In this document: piece by piece, positions 7,141 through 15,700 of the stretch
Layout: each line of letters starts with the position of its first letter
Position numbering within the stretch: position 1 is the stretch's first letter
Assembly: GCA_964450355.1 (NCBI GenBank)
Contig: CAYVDH010000069.1
Span: 1 to 17,044, forward strand
From: CAYVDH01 sp964450355
Lineage (GTDB): Bacteria > Bacteroidota > Bacteroidia > NS11-12g > UBA955
Length of the DNA: 17,044 nt
Reading direction: 5' to 3'
The notes under the pieces: model-generated
Databases searched by the model: none
What the model saw: only the letters and a program-made list of their open reading frames with translations
Told to the model about the DNA's origin: nothing
Made by a program: the position numbers and the translations under genes

Positions 7141-8835
7141 CTACAACCCACTCACAAATTTATCTTTAGGATACCTCACTTCGTAAGTAAATCTTACTTT
7201 TTTAGTCTCTTTAGATTTGATGGTTTTTTTCCAAGTTAGTTTTCCTGTTACTTCATTGTAAGTGGCATCATCGCTATCTATTAATTTAATTTTGATGTTA
7301 GGGTCATTGCTGATTGGTATTTGGTCTTCTATTTCAAAATCCAAACTAATTCCTTTTGTATTTCTTACGGTTATTTCAATGGTTTTAGTCACTACTTTTT
7401 GGTCTTCTATAAAGGTTTCTTTGCATTTTTCTTTGATGTTTAATCTTTTTACCATGATGGATCTGTCTCTACCTAAATTGATGTACAAGGTGTCTTTAGT
7501 GCTTGTTGGTTCTACAGTGGTAGTACCTATATACGATTCGTCAAAATATATACGAGCAGATGCAGGGATTAAATTTAAATCTTCCCAATCCACTATCTTG
7601 CCCATTAAAAAAGCATCTTTATCTAATTTAGGCACAGTCATGTATGCCAATTTCACAGGAATTTCCAAATTATTAATGATGACATGATGAGCTTTGTTGT
7701 CGCTTACAATTGAATATTTAGTTTTGATTTCATATTCTGTTCTCAAAAAATTGTCGCTAACTGTGAAAACAGGAATAGCACCTTCTTCCGATTCTAAATC
7801 AGTGGCATCATCAGATGTAGTCAGTTTTTTTGATTCAAGTTTGTAATTTCCTATGTTGTTGTATGAATTAAAATTTACAGATGGAGCTAAGTTTTTATTT
7901 AAATTCTCATAATAACTGTTAGGGTATCCAAAAAACAAGTTCCATTCTGTTAACACAGGTTTTGTGTTTCCCAATGCAGGATTACTAGTTGATAAGATTA
8001 AAGAGATATCTTTCCAATCCAAACCTGTGTTTTGATATACCTGAGCTCTGTATATCAACTGAATTTTGTCTTTACCTGAGCTTGCTTGTATATCGTACAT
8101 AGGCATCCAGCCAGCTTGTTTAACATAATATTTAATCGTTAAGTTGCCTGATACTGCTTGAGCTGCTTCTAAAGTAACAACAATTTGATGAATTGGATTG
8201 TATTTATTTGGGTTGTTAAATGGTGAATCTTCAGATTGTAACAGTTCAATATATTCCAATCGCTCAGCTAGTTTTTGTCTTGTTTTATTGAGTTTATTGG
8301 TTTTTCGTTCGATTAATAATTGTTCTTCATCGATGTTACTAAGTCGAGTTCTTATCAAATCTAAACACGATTTTAGTAAGCCTATGGAATCTTTAGAGAA
8401 TTCACCTTTAATGAGTCGATTATTGAGCAATAAGTTTTTTTCTTTTTCAAATGCTGTGTATTTGTTATTACAGTCTTTTATTAAATAATCCATTTCCTCA
8501 ATGGAATCATTTATTCTTTGAATCACTATGATGTATTTCTTATCATCGTTGTTTTTTTTGGATTGTTCAGGATAATGTAAATTTTTCTTTGTATCAATGA
8601 TCATGGCACCTTTAAAATAAGCTGAAATTGAATTTTCATCCAAATATGGAGAAACATTTTCAAGTATGATTTCGCTGAATCCAGAGGGCAATGAAATGTA
8701 TTCTTGGTGAGTTAATTCAGCCCCTGAAAGATAAACAATAGCTTTGTTGGGTTTGGTTTTAATCGTTTTAGTCGTTTGAGCTATTGATGAGTTCAATAAA
8801 CTAAAAGTACACAGAATAATGAATAAGTAACGCAT
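7141..8835 (-). CDS. MuiA-type protein with DUF4140 and DUF4139 domains
   Basis: A 564-residue exported protein of the family annotated as mucoidy inhibitor A. The signal peptide is MRYLFIILCTFSLLNSSIA, cleaved before Gln20. Residues 22-125 match the N-terminal DUF4140 region (PNKAIVYLSGAELTHQ, then LPSGFSEIILENVSPYLDE). Residues 105-200 are charged and helical, a probable coiled coil. From about 213 the DUF4139 region follows, with AGWMPMYDIQ at 241 and NTGLDWKDISLILSTSNP around 269. The C-terminus (TGKLTWKKTIKSKETKKVRFTYEVRYP) is typical. Length matches the family's usual 500-600 residues. There is no CTD or lipobox, so it probably stays in the periplasm or at the outer membrane. The family is named for a mucoidy phenotype and its biochemical role is not established. 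It follows a terminator on the minus strand, so it is probably transcribed alone. A TTCATTTG (8867-8874, minus) 31 bases upstream is a weak promoter candidate. Confidence 0.88.
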   Translation of the reverse strand: MRYLFIILCTFSLLNSSIAQTTKTIKTKPNKAIVYLSGAELTHQEYISLPSGFSEIILENVSPYLDENSISAYFKGAMIIDTKKNLHYPEQSKKNNDDKKYIIVIQRINDSIEEMDYLIKDCNNKYTAFEKEKNLLLNNRLIKGEFSKDSIGLLKSCLDLIRTRLSNIDEEQLLIERKTNKLNKTRQKLAERLEYIELLQSEDSPFNNPNKYNPIHQIVVTLEAAQAVSGNLTIKYYVKQAGWMPMYDIQASSGKDKIQLIYRAQVYQNTGLDWKDISLILSTSNPALGNTKPVLTEWNLFFGYPNSYYENLNKNLAPSVNFNSYNNIGNYKLESKKLTTSDDATDLESEEGAIPVFTVSDNFLRTEYEIKTKYSIVSDNKAHHVIINNLEIPVKLAYMTVPKLDKDAFLMGKIVDWEDLNLIPASARIYFDESYIGTTTVEPTSTKDTLYINLGRDRSIMVKRLNIKEKCKETFIEDQKVVTKTIEITVRNTKGISLDFEIEDQIPISNDPNIKIKLIDSDDATYNEVTGKLTWKKTIKSKETKKVRFTYEVRYPKDKFVSGL

Positions 8836-8887
8836 AATTTATATTTTTTATGCCACTTAATACATTCAAATGAAAAAAAGTAAATGC

Positions 8888-8926
8888 AAAAAAAACTCCA
8901 AACCTTTTATTCAAGATTTGGAGTTT
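8888..8926 (-). terminator. Rho-independent terminator after the cysteine-pair CTD gene
   Basis: Read on the minus strand, the arms AAACTCCAAA (8926-8917) and TTTGGAGTTT (8902-8893) form a 10-bp stem, extended by 3 more pairs past one mismatch, with a 6-base loop. The 3' arm runs into a T8 tract (8895-8888). This is the most classical terminator in the window. It lies 24 bases beyond the stop at 8950. Confidence 0.82.
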
Positions 8927-8949
8927 AAATTCAGTAGTTAAATTAAAGT

Positions 8950-9630
8950 TTAATCTACCAATAATTTGGTCAATTCTTTGTTGTTTTCGTTGCTTAATTC
9001 AATGAAATAAAATCCTTTATTGTATGAACTAACATCCAGATTCATGCCATCAGCAAATGGTAAAGACTCTACCATTTGACCTAAATGATTATAAACAGTT
9101 AATGTGCCAGTAGCGATGTTGTTGCTATTAACAGTAACAGTATTGTTGCTTGGATTTGGATATATATGAGATTGTAAAGTGATTTGATTTACACTTAATC
9201 CCCATGCTTGGCTTGATATTTTAACATCAATGAAGTTTGCAGCATTTGATTTGCTGCTGAATCTCACAGTCATGTTGCCATTACCTTTGTCGGTTTTAGG
9301 GTAAAAGTGAAAAGACAAGTCGCCTGAATCATTTGCATTTAAGATGAATTCAGCATTGTTGACAGTAACACCATGGCATTGAATGATGTCACACACGGCA
9401 GAAGTCCAATTGGCAGTAGGCAGATTGTTTACGTTTCTATTCCATACAAACGTGTCTTTCTGATTTTTTTTGTTATAAATTTTGGTGTGTGCAAACAAAT
9501 CAATGTAGTCATTTGTAGATGCTCCTACATAACCGTCAGCTACCAACACGGTATCATGAATTGAAAATTGAGCTGATAAATTGCTAATCAACAGAAAAGC
9601 TAAAAATGAAAGTGTAATTTTTTTAAACAT
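8950..9630 (-). CDS. Small secreted protein with a cysteine-pair beta domain and T9SS type A sorting domain
   Basis: A 226-residue protein. The signal peptide is MFKKITLSFLAFLLISNLSA, cleaved before Gln21. Residues 21-145 form one predicted beta-rich domain with FVWNRNVNNLPTANW, the pair Cys80/Cys85 in VCDIIQCHG, and SGDLSFHFYPKTDKGNGNM followed by TVRF. The W...CD...C and G.G...V layout recurs in small Bacteroidota secreted proteins, but I know no named function; Cys80 and Cys85 could form a disulphide or hold a metal. The type A CTD starts at HIYPNPSNN near 156 and ends ELTKLLVD. The protein is therefore probably exported by the T9SS. A perfect -7 element lies 5 bases upstream and a T8 terminator lies downstream, so it forms its own transcription unit although the degenerate arginase gene ends just 42 bases before it on the same strand. 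Confidence 0.82.
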   Translation of the reverse strand: MFKKITLSFLAFLLISNLSAQFSIHDTVLVADGYVGASTNDYIDLFAHTKIYNKKNQKDTFVWNRNVNNLPTANWTSAVCDIIQCHGVTVNNAEFILNANDSGDLSFHFYPKTDKGNGNMTVRFSSKSNAANFIDVKISSQAWGLSVNQITLQSHIYPNPSNNTVTVNSNNIATGTLTVYNHLGQMVESLPFADGMNLDVSSYNKGFYFIELSNENNKELTKLLVD

Positions 9631-9635
9631 AAGTA

Positions 9636-9643
9636 CAAATTTA
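9636..9643 (-). promoter_or_regulatory. Consensus -7 promoter element, minus strand
   Basis: On the minus strand this reads TAAATTTG, a perfect TAnnTTTG match ending 5 bases before the ATG whose A is at 9630. It lies in the 42-base gap after the arginase-like gene, giving the CTD gene its own promoter. Confidence 0.6.
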
Positions 9644-9672
9644 TGAAAAAAGCGTTAAAAAATGAAACTTAT

Positions 9673-10731
9673 TTAATTTTTGATGGCTCTATACCATTTT
9701 TCAGGCACTTCGCCTTCTTGTGCAGAAAGGAAATCGCTTTCGTTACAACCAATGAATTTAGGGGCTATTTTTTTGTTGATACTCGGCAATTGCATCCACC
9801 ATCTTTCGGTTTGTAAACTCTTAATGAATACAATGTCTTGATCCATTTGAGTATGGCATTTATAAACAGTAAAATTTGGATGTTTTAATTTTGGGTGGTC
9901 ATTAAAACGGTTGTCTATACCTTCTAAAGTGTACCAAATCATTTGAGCCAATTGTTTGGCATTGGTAGGGTGTTGTTTAGATAAATTAAATCCACTGAAA
10001 TAATACAACGAATTGGAATTTGAGATGCCAGCATAACGGCATAAAGCACATGCTTCTTGATTAGTTAATCCATTGGGCAATTGGTTAATACCTGCTTGAA
10101 ATTCATTGTATTTGATTGCACTGGCATTGAACTCAAAAACATCTGATTGTCGCAACAATGGTTCAGAAACACTGATGTTGGAGCGCAACTCACCCAGTCT
10201 TAGGTATTCCACAAATTCTTCATTTAAATCATTCATAGAGTCGTTTTCTACCAAGAAACTTTGGTTAGCAATCAACGAAGCATGAAACAGTTTTTTATTT
10301 TTTATGAGAAGGTTCAAGATGCTGTTTTTATCCATTGAAATATCAGGTGACACCAAGGAATAATCTAATTCATGAAAATTCAAAGATTCAGTAATTGCTT
10401 TGCTAATGTTGTGTTTTCCACCTATGATTAAAGGTTTTATATTGAGTTCGTTCAAAGCGATTAAACATTCTTTAAGACCCGCTTGAAGATGGTTGTTTTT
10501 GCCATTGTATTTTATGTTTCCAAAATCGGCAATGGATAAATCATCAAACTTGTTGCTGTACTGATACAATTGTTCTCGAATTGAATCTGCATCCTTGTCA
10601 ATACCAATGATGGCGACATCAATATTTTTAGTGTCTGGAAATTTTTTGGTATGAGCTTTAATTTGTTTAGCAAAACTGCTATCAAATGAAGTTAAATGTG
10701 GGTCAATTGGATGAAAAAAAAGATTTATCAT
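9673..10731 (-). CDS. Degenerate arginase/formimidoylglutamase-family protein
   Basis: 352 residues from the ATG at 10731. An in-frame upstream ATG at 10791 would add 20 residues, overlap the divergent gene's start and add no recognisable domain, so I prefer 10731. The fold is that of the ureohydrolase (arginase) family in its Bacteroidota form: IDVAIIGI at 37, LIIGGKHN at 101, LRLGELRSNISVSEPLLR at 177, ACALCRYAGIS near 227, LAQMIWYTLEG at 261, and TERWWMQLPS at 308. Active members bind two Mn ions through GGxH, DAHxD and DxD motifs. Here these read GGKHN (104-108), DISMD (130-134) and FNASA (201-205). The His of DAHxD and both acids of the third motif are lost. Arginase-type catalysis is therefore doubtful; it may be a structural or regulatory pseudoenzyme. 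It has no signal peptide and should be cytoplasmic. It diverges from the SDR gene across 58 bases. Confidence 0.75.
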   Translation of the reverse strand: MINLFFHPIDPHLTSFDSSFAKQIKAHTKKFPDTKNIDVAIIGIDKDADSIREQLYQYSNKFDDLSIADFGNIKYNGKNNHLQAGLKECLIALNELNIKPLIIGGKHNISKAITESLNFHELDYSLVSPDISMDKNSILNLLIKNKKLFHASLIANQSFLVENDSMNDLNEEFVEYLRLGELRSNISVSEPLLRQSDVFEFNASAIKYNEFQAGINQLPNGLTNQEACALCRYAGISNSNSLYYFSGFNLSKQHPTNAKQLAQMIWYTLEGIDNRFNDHPKLKHPNFTVYKCHTQMDQDIVFIKSLQTERWWMQLPSINKKIAPKFIGCNESDFLSAQEGEVPEKWYRAIKN

Positions 10732-10789
10732 GTAAAATTTCTTCAATATTGAGATAAAAAAGCGAATTTTGTCAAAAAAATCTTTCAAC

Positions 10790-11809
10790 ATGGTAGCAGT
10801 AACTGGAGCAAGTGGTTTTGTAGGGTCTTATTTGGTTAGTCATTTGATAACAAAAGGGCATCAAATAAAGGCATTCAAACAAGCTAATTCAGAATTAAAG
10901 GTATTTAATTTTGTTGCCAAAGACATATACCATATAACAGATGAGCAAATCAATAAACAAGTGAAATGGGTGAATATAGATGTATTAGACATCCATGCAC
11001 TTGATGAAGAATTAGAGGGTGTAAGTACAGTATATCATTGTGCAGCTGTTGTAAGTTTCAGTCCTAAGCATGCTGAATTGATGAATCAAATCAACATAGA
11101 AGGAACTGCCAATGTGGTGAATGCGTGTTTAAAGAACAAAGTTGGCAAATTGATTTATTGCAGCAGTACAGCAGCTATTGGCAAAATTACTGAAAACAAA
11201 TCCTTGGTAGATGAGGAATGTGAGTGGAGCGAATCGGACAATAACACCCTGTATTCGGAAAGTAAACACTGGGCTGAATTGGAGGTATGGAGAGGGATAG
11301 AAGAAGGATTGAATGCCGTAATTGTTAATCCTAGCATCATTTTAGGAGCAGGAGATTGGAACAAAGGGACTTGCAGGTTGTTCACTAACATAGCTAAAGG
11401 TCAGAAATTTTACACCCTAGGTGTCAATGGATATGTTGGAGTAAAAGATGTTGTAAATATCATGGTTGCTCTAGCTGAATCCGATATACATTCTGAGAGG
11501 TTTTTATTGGTTTCAGAAAATATCTCTTTTAAATCTTTATTTGATAAGATGTCCACTCATTTACAAGCCCCTTTTACCAGCATTGAGCTCAAAAAAGGCA
11601 TTTATAAATGGATAAAACCATTGGTGTATCTGTATTCGTATTTATCACCTAAAGTGAGCATAACTCCAGAGACCATAGCTAAATCATTAGAAAAAACAGA
11701 ATTTAGTCACAGAAAAATCAAGCAAGCGATCAATTATACATTTCAATCCATAGAAGGGGTGATTGAAGAAACTTCAAAATGGTACATGTTACAAAATAAG
11801 AAGAGGTAG
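10790..11809 (+). CDS. NAD(P)-dependent epimerase/reductase, extended SDR family
   Basis: 339 residues from the ATG at 10790. A TTG start at 10769 would add only seven residues before the Rossmann strand, so I prefer the ATG. The nucleotide-binding motif TGASGFVG is at 5-12, the VYHCAAVVSF strand at 81, and INIEGTANVVNACL at 101. The catalytic set is the Ser/Thr of CSSTAAIG (near 126) and YSESK (Tyr155, Lys159). VNPSIILGAGDW follows, a typical substrate-loop start. Overall it matches the dihydroflavonol-4-reductase-like subgroup of extended SDRs common in Bacteroidota. The enzyme should oxidise or reduce a hydroxyl/carbonyl group on a sugar nucleotide, sterol-like or other small substrate, but the substrate cannot be read from sequence. 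It is cytoplasmic. It diverges from the arginase-like gene (58 bases between ATGs) and converges on tadA with 10 bases between stop codons. GAATTTTG at 10764-10771, one mismatch from TAnnTTTG, is a possible promoter. Confidence 0.88.
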   Translation: MVAVTGASGFVGSYLVSHLITKGHQIKAFKQANSELKVFNFVAKDIYHITDEQINKQVKWVNIDVLDIHALDEELEGVSTVYHCAAVVSFSPKHAELMNQINIEGTANVVNACLKNKVGKLIYCSSTAAIGKITENKSLVDEECEWSESDNNTLYSESKHWAELEVWRGIEEGLNAVIVNPSIILGAGDWNKGTCRLFTNIAKGQKFYTLGVNGYVGVKDVVNIMVALAESDIHSERFLLVSENISFKSLFDKMSTHLQAPFTSIELKKGIYKWIKPLVYLYSYLSPKVSITPETIAKSLEKTEFSHRKIKQAINYTFQSIEGVIEETSKWYMLQNKKR

Positions 11810-11819
11810 TGAGAAAAAA

Positions 11820-12263
11820 TCACCTTTTCTCCAAAAAAAAATGTTGCATCAATTGTTTACACTCATCCTCTAAGATGCCCGAAACCACTTCAATTTTTGA
11901 ACTTAAAGTTGTTTTAAGTTGACTAGAAAAACCAGTTTTAGGTTCATTGACTCCATAAACCAATTTTTTAATTCTTGCATGTTTTATTGCCCCAGCACAC
12001 ATCAAACATGGTTCTACTGTCACATACATTGTACATTCATTTAAATATTTGGAGTTTAAATATTGACTAGCTGCTGTTATAGCTATCATCTCTGCATGAG
12101 CAGTTACATCGTGTAACATTTCTGTTTGATTATGTCCTTTGCCAATGATTTTTCCTTCACACACCACCACAGCTCCAATGGGAATTTCATCATTATCGTA
12201 AGCATTGCCTGCTTCTTGAATTGCTTTTTGCATGAATTTTATGTCATCTTCTTTGGCATTCAT
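11820..12263 (-). CDS. tadA: tRNA-specific adenosine deaminase TadA
   Basis: A 147-residue cytoplasmic zinc enzyme that deaminates adenosine 34 to inosine in the wobble position of tRNA-Arg(ACG). The cytidine-deaminase-fold motifs are complete. HAE at 56-58 gives the zinc ligand His56 and the proton-shuttling Glu58, and PCLMC at 85-89 gives zinc ligands Cys86 and Cys89. IPIGAVVV at 27 and GKGHNQ at 42 are also typical, as is the C-terminus GILEDECKQLMQHFFLEKR. Length is usual for bacterial TadA. The ATG at 12263 is preferred over the internal ATG at residue 11, which would remove part of helix 1. A -7-like TAAAATTG lies 4 bases upstream. It diverges from the lipoprotein gene across 52 bases. 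The 3' end has a run of nine A's on the plus strand encoding Phe-Phe near the C-terminus, but the frame is intact. Confidence 0.95.
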   Translation of the reverse strand: MNAKEDDIKFMQKAIQEAGNAYDNDEIPIGAVVVCEGKIIGKGHNQTEMLHDVTAHAEMIAITAASQYLNSKYLNECTMYVTVEPCLMCAGAIKHARIKKLVYGVNEPKTGFSSQLKTTLSSKIEVVSGILEDECKQLMQHFFLEKR

Positions 12264-12267
12264 TTTG

Positions 12268-12275
12268 CAATTTTA
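12268..12275 (-). promoter_or_regulatory. Near-consensus -7 element for tadA
   Basis: On the minus strand this reads TAAAATTG, one mismatch from TAnnTTTG, ending 4 bases before the tadA ATG. It shares the 52-base divergent region with the plus-strand element at 12300. Confidence 0.4.
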
Positions 12276-12299
12276 ATACAATCTAATCCATATTCTAAT

Positions 12300-12307
12300 T
12301 ATATTTG
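12300..12307 (+). promoter_or_regulatory. Consensus -7 promoter element
   Basis: TATATTTG is a perfect TAnnTTTG match ending 8 bases before the ATG at 12316. It probably drives the lipoprotein and M4 protease genes together. No TTG lies at normal -33 spacing. Confidence 0.6.
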
Positions 12308-12315
12308 TCAAAAAA

Positions 12316-12741
12316 ATGAATAAAATTATACTAACTTCTTTCCTTTCATTTCTGTTTTTAATGTCAGCTTGCAAGGTGTTTAACTATAAACAGTATGCTA
12401 AAAAATTTCAAATTAATTATGGGGAATCAGGGGGATTTACAGGTGCTACTAACGAATTCATGTTACAAGGTGCTGGCGAATTGTTTGAAATCAAAGCCTT
12501 TGGGTCCGATACAGCTAAAGTAAAACAATTGTGTAACAAAGATGTAAAAAACATCCTAAAGTTAGCTACTTCAAAAAAATTATCGAAAATTAAATTAAAT
12601 GAAACTGGAAATTTAGTTCAGTTCATCAAAGTGTACGAATCAGGGAAATTAATTCAAGAATTTCAATGGAATAAAGGCAATGAACTACCTGAACCACTTA
12701 AAAATTTACATAAAACTCTTATCAATTTACAATCAAATTAA
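12316..12741 (+). CDS. Small lipoprotein, first gene of the M4 protease operon
   Basis: A 141-residue protein. A basic start and hydrophobic stretch (MNKIILTSFLSFLFLMSAC) end in a lipobox-like MSAC with the lipidated Cys at 19; Met at the -3 position is less common than Leu. The following residues (KVFNYKQYAKK) are basic, without the acidic surface-export signal of some Bacteroidota lipoproteins, so inner-leaflet outer-membrane attachment is likely. The mature domain contains NYGESGGFTGATNEFMLQGAG, a pattern I have seen in small Bacteroidota lipoproteins of unknown function, then strands VQFIKVYESGKLIQEFQW. The stop codon is 2 bases before the ATG of the protease gene, and only this gene has a promoter element, so the two are co-transcribed. 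It might assist or restrain the protease before export, but this is inferred only from position. Confidence 0.75.
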   Translation: MNKIILTSFLSFLFLMSACKVFNYKQYAKKFQINYGESGGFTGATNEFMLQGAGELFEIKAFGSDTAKVKQLCNKDVKNILKLATSKKLSKIKLNETGNLVQFIKVYESGKLIQEFQWNKGNELPEPLKNLHKTLINLQSN

Positions 12742-12743
12742 CA

Positions 12744-15700
12744 ATGAAATATCTTTTTTTAACTTGCATCTTATTTGTTTCCTCTTTTTCAATAAATGCA
12801 CAATCAAAAGTAAATCCTTTGGATTTAAGAACTGCTAAAAAATCAAATGGCAAACCCCAAATTTCAAACCAAAGCAGCACCATAGACGGCAGCAAGTTGA
12901 TGGTTACAAAACCCAAAGTTAATCCCCTACAACTTACAGATTTCAACACTCTGGATGTCAATATTTCCATAGAGAACACCAAAAGATCAAGCATAGTCAA
13001 TGTGTCGCAAGCCAAAGAAGAAGCTTTTAAAGTATTAAATTCCAATTCGACTCAAATTAGCCATTCATACAATGCCAATAACAATGTCATTTTACAATCT
13101 GTTCAAGACGAGTTGGGCTATTATCACATCAAATTTCAACAAACTCACAACAATGTTCCAGTATATGGTAGCGAATTATGGGTTCATATCAATACCAATG
13201 AAAGCATAGTGAATGGAAAGTACATGGAAATTAGTAACTTGTCAACTCAAGCTAAATTCAGTGATAAACAAGCCATTGAAACAGCTAAAACAACCATTCA
13301 TTGCGAAATGGGTAATCATGAATTAACTGAATCTCAAAAAAAAATATTGAATTATGAGCAACCAATTGCTCAATTAATCATTTATTTGGTAGATGGTATT
13401 CCTACCTTGTGTTACGATATTGAATCTCGACCTAATTTCATCGAAAGATGGAGAACAATAGTGAATGCTAATACCAATCAAATAGTGGAAAGTTATAACC
13501 ACACTTGTCATATTGATGGTCCGAAGGTAGGTTCAGGTACTGACTTAAATGGAACATCCAGAACCGTCAATTCATACCAAATAGGCAGCACTTATTATTT
13601 GATAGATGCCAGCAAATCCATGTATAATTCAAGCAATTCCAGTTTGCCAGATAATCCCGCTGGAGCAATATGGACTTTAGATGCTGGAAATACACCTGCC
13701 GAAGATTTTAATCATGTCACATCATCTACACAAAATTTTAGTAATTCAAAAGGTGTTTCTGCTCATTACAATGCTGGATTTGCTTTTGATTATTACAAAA
13801 CCACTTTCAATAGAAACAGCATCAATGGAAAAGGTGGTAACATCATTTCCGTAATCAATGTCAGCGCTGACAATGGATTGGGTTTTGATAACGCGTATTG
13901 GAACGGACAATTTATGGCCTATGGGAATGGACTTACTACGTTTAAACCATTGGCAGGAGCCTTGGATGTAGCAGGACATGAAATGACACATGGTGTAGTA
14001 GAAAATTCTGCAGGGTTAGAATACAAAGGCCAATCAGGAGCAATAAACGAAAGCATGGCAGATATTTTTGGTTGCATGATGGACAGAAACGATTGGTTAT
14101 TAGGTGAAGACATCATGAAACCTGGCTTTAATTCCAACAATGCTCTTAGAAATTTACAAGACCCGCACAATGGAGGTACTAGATTAGGAGATAATGGATA
14201 CCAACCCAAAAAAATGAGCGAATATTACACCGGTTCTCAAGACAATTATGGTGTTCACATCAACAGTGGAATTCCTAATCACGCTTTTTATTTGTTTGCT
14301 ACCAATATAGGTAAAGACAAAGCTGAACAAGTGTTTTACAGAGCATTGACATTGTACCTAACCAAAACTTCTCAATTCAAAGATTTGAGATTGGCCGTAG
14401 TTCAAGCTGCTACCGATTTGTATGGAACTACCGAAGCTCAAGCAGCAGCAACCGCCTTTGATGCAGTAGGTATTTATGGCCCACCAGTATCAGGCGGTGG
14501 AAGTGGCACCATAGGGAACAATGTGGCAGATTTGCCAGTAAATCCTGGTCAAAGCCATATTTTATATTACGATTTAGACCCAGCCATTAGCACCACATTG
14601 ACTAAATACAACACTGTTACTGCAAGTTTACAAGGACAAATTACTCGTTCGTTAAAGAAAAGGCCTAGTGTAGTAGATAATGGTTCTTATTGTGTTTATG
14701 TAGGAAGTGATGGCAGAATTTACAAGTTGTTGTTAGATGGAAGCAAAACAGAAACAATATTGCAAAACGATCCAGACTGGGACAATGTAGCCATTAGTAA
14801 AGATGGCAAAAGACTAGCCGCTGTTTCCAATTTAGTAGATACTTCCATCTATGTGTATGATTTTGCTAAAGCTGAATGGAAAACATTTAAATTGTATAAC
14901 CCTACTTACAGTAACATCAACTCAGGTGGTGCTTTGTATGCCGATGCCATTGAATTTGATCACACAGGAACTAAAATCATGTACGATTCTAAAAATTTCA
15001 TCAATAATCAATCAGGTACAGATTATACTTATTGGGATGTAGGCATCATCGATGTTTTTAGTTTGGAAACAAACAATTGGAACAATGGTAAAATCGAAAA
15101 ATTATTTAGTTCATTGCCTGAGGGAGTAAGCATAGGAAACCCTACATTCAGTCAGCGTTCTCCATACATTGTAGCTTATGATTACATCAATTCAAATACA
15201 GGTAATTATTTAGTTACAGGTTACAATTTAAATACCAACAAATCAGGAATTATATTTTCTGGAACAGATTTGGGATACCCAAGTTTCAGCAAAAATGATG
15301 ATTTAATAGTGTTTAATGCCTTTGATGTCAATAACAATAAAATAGTAGCAATAAAAGCATTAGCAACAGATAAAATTACAGGAACTGGTTCAGCATCTGT
15401 GTATGTTAATTTAGCCAAATGGGGAGTGTTTTATGCCAATGGAACTCGACCTTTGTTGTTTTCAAGCAAAGAATTATTGACCTTTGGTTTCCAAGCATTA
15501 AGTCCTGTGGTAAATGGTGTTTTCAATGGAACAAATGTGACTTGTAATTTGCCTTCGAGTGTTGAAAAAACAAATTTAGTATCTGAATTCACTAATTCAC
15601 CATACAGTTATGTGAAAATTCAAAACAATGTGCAAACAAGTGGAGTGAGCTACAACGATTATACTACTCCAGTAACTTATACTGTGGTAGCGCAAGATGG

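Noticed and set aside
7262..7687. Plus-strand open frame of 141 codons inside the minus-strand MuiA-type gene
   Set aside because: It is antisense to well-supported family motifs and shows no coding character of its own. Other long antisense frames in the window were dismissed on the same grounds.
10732..10791. Upstream ATG giving the arginase-like protein 20 more residues
   Set aside because: The extension overlaps the divergent gene's start codon, covers the only promoter space, and is not similar to any family N-terminus I know.
11811..11831. GAGAAAA...TTTTCTC inverted repeat between the convergent SDR and tadA genes
   Set aside because: Only 7 bp, A/T-rich, with no T tract on either strand and overlapping tadA coding sequence. 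Too weak to call a terminator.
11833..11841. Run of nine A's in the 3' end of tadA, possible slippage site
   Set aside because: The frame is intact and encodes the normal TadA C-terminus. Such runs are expected in this base composition.
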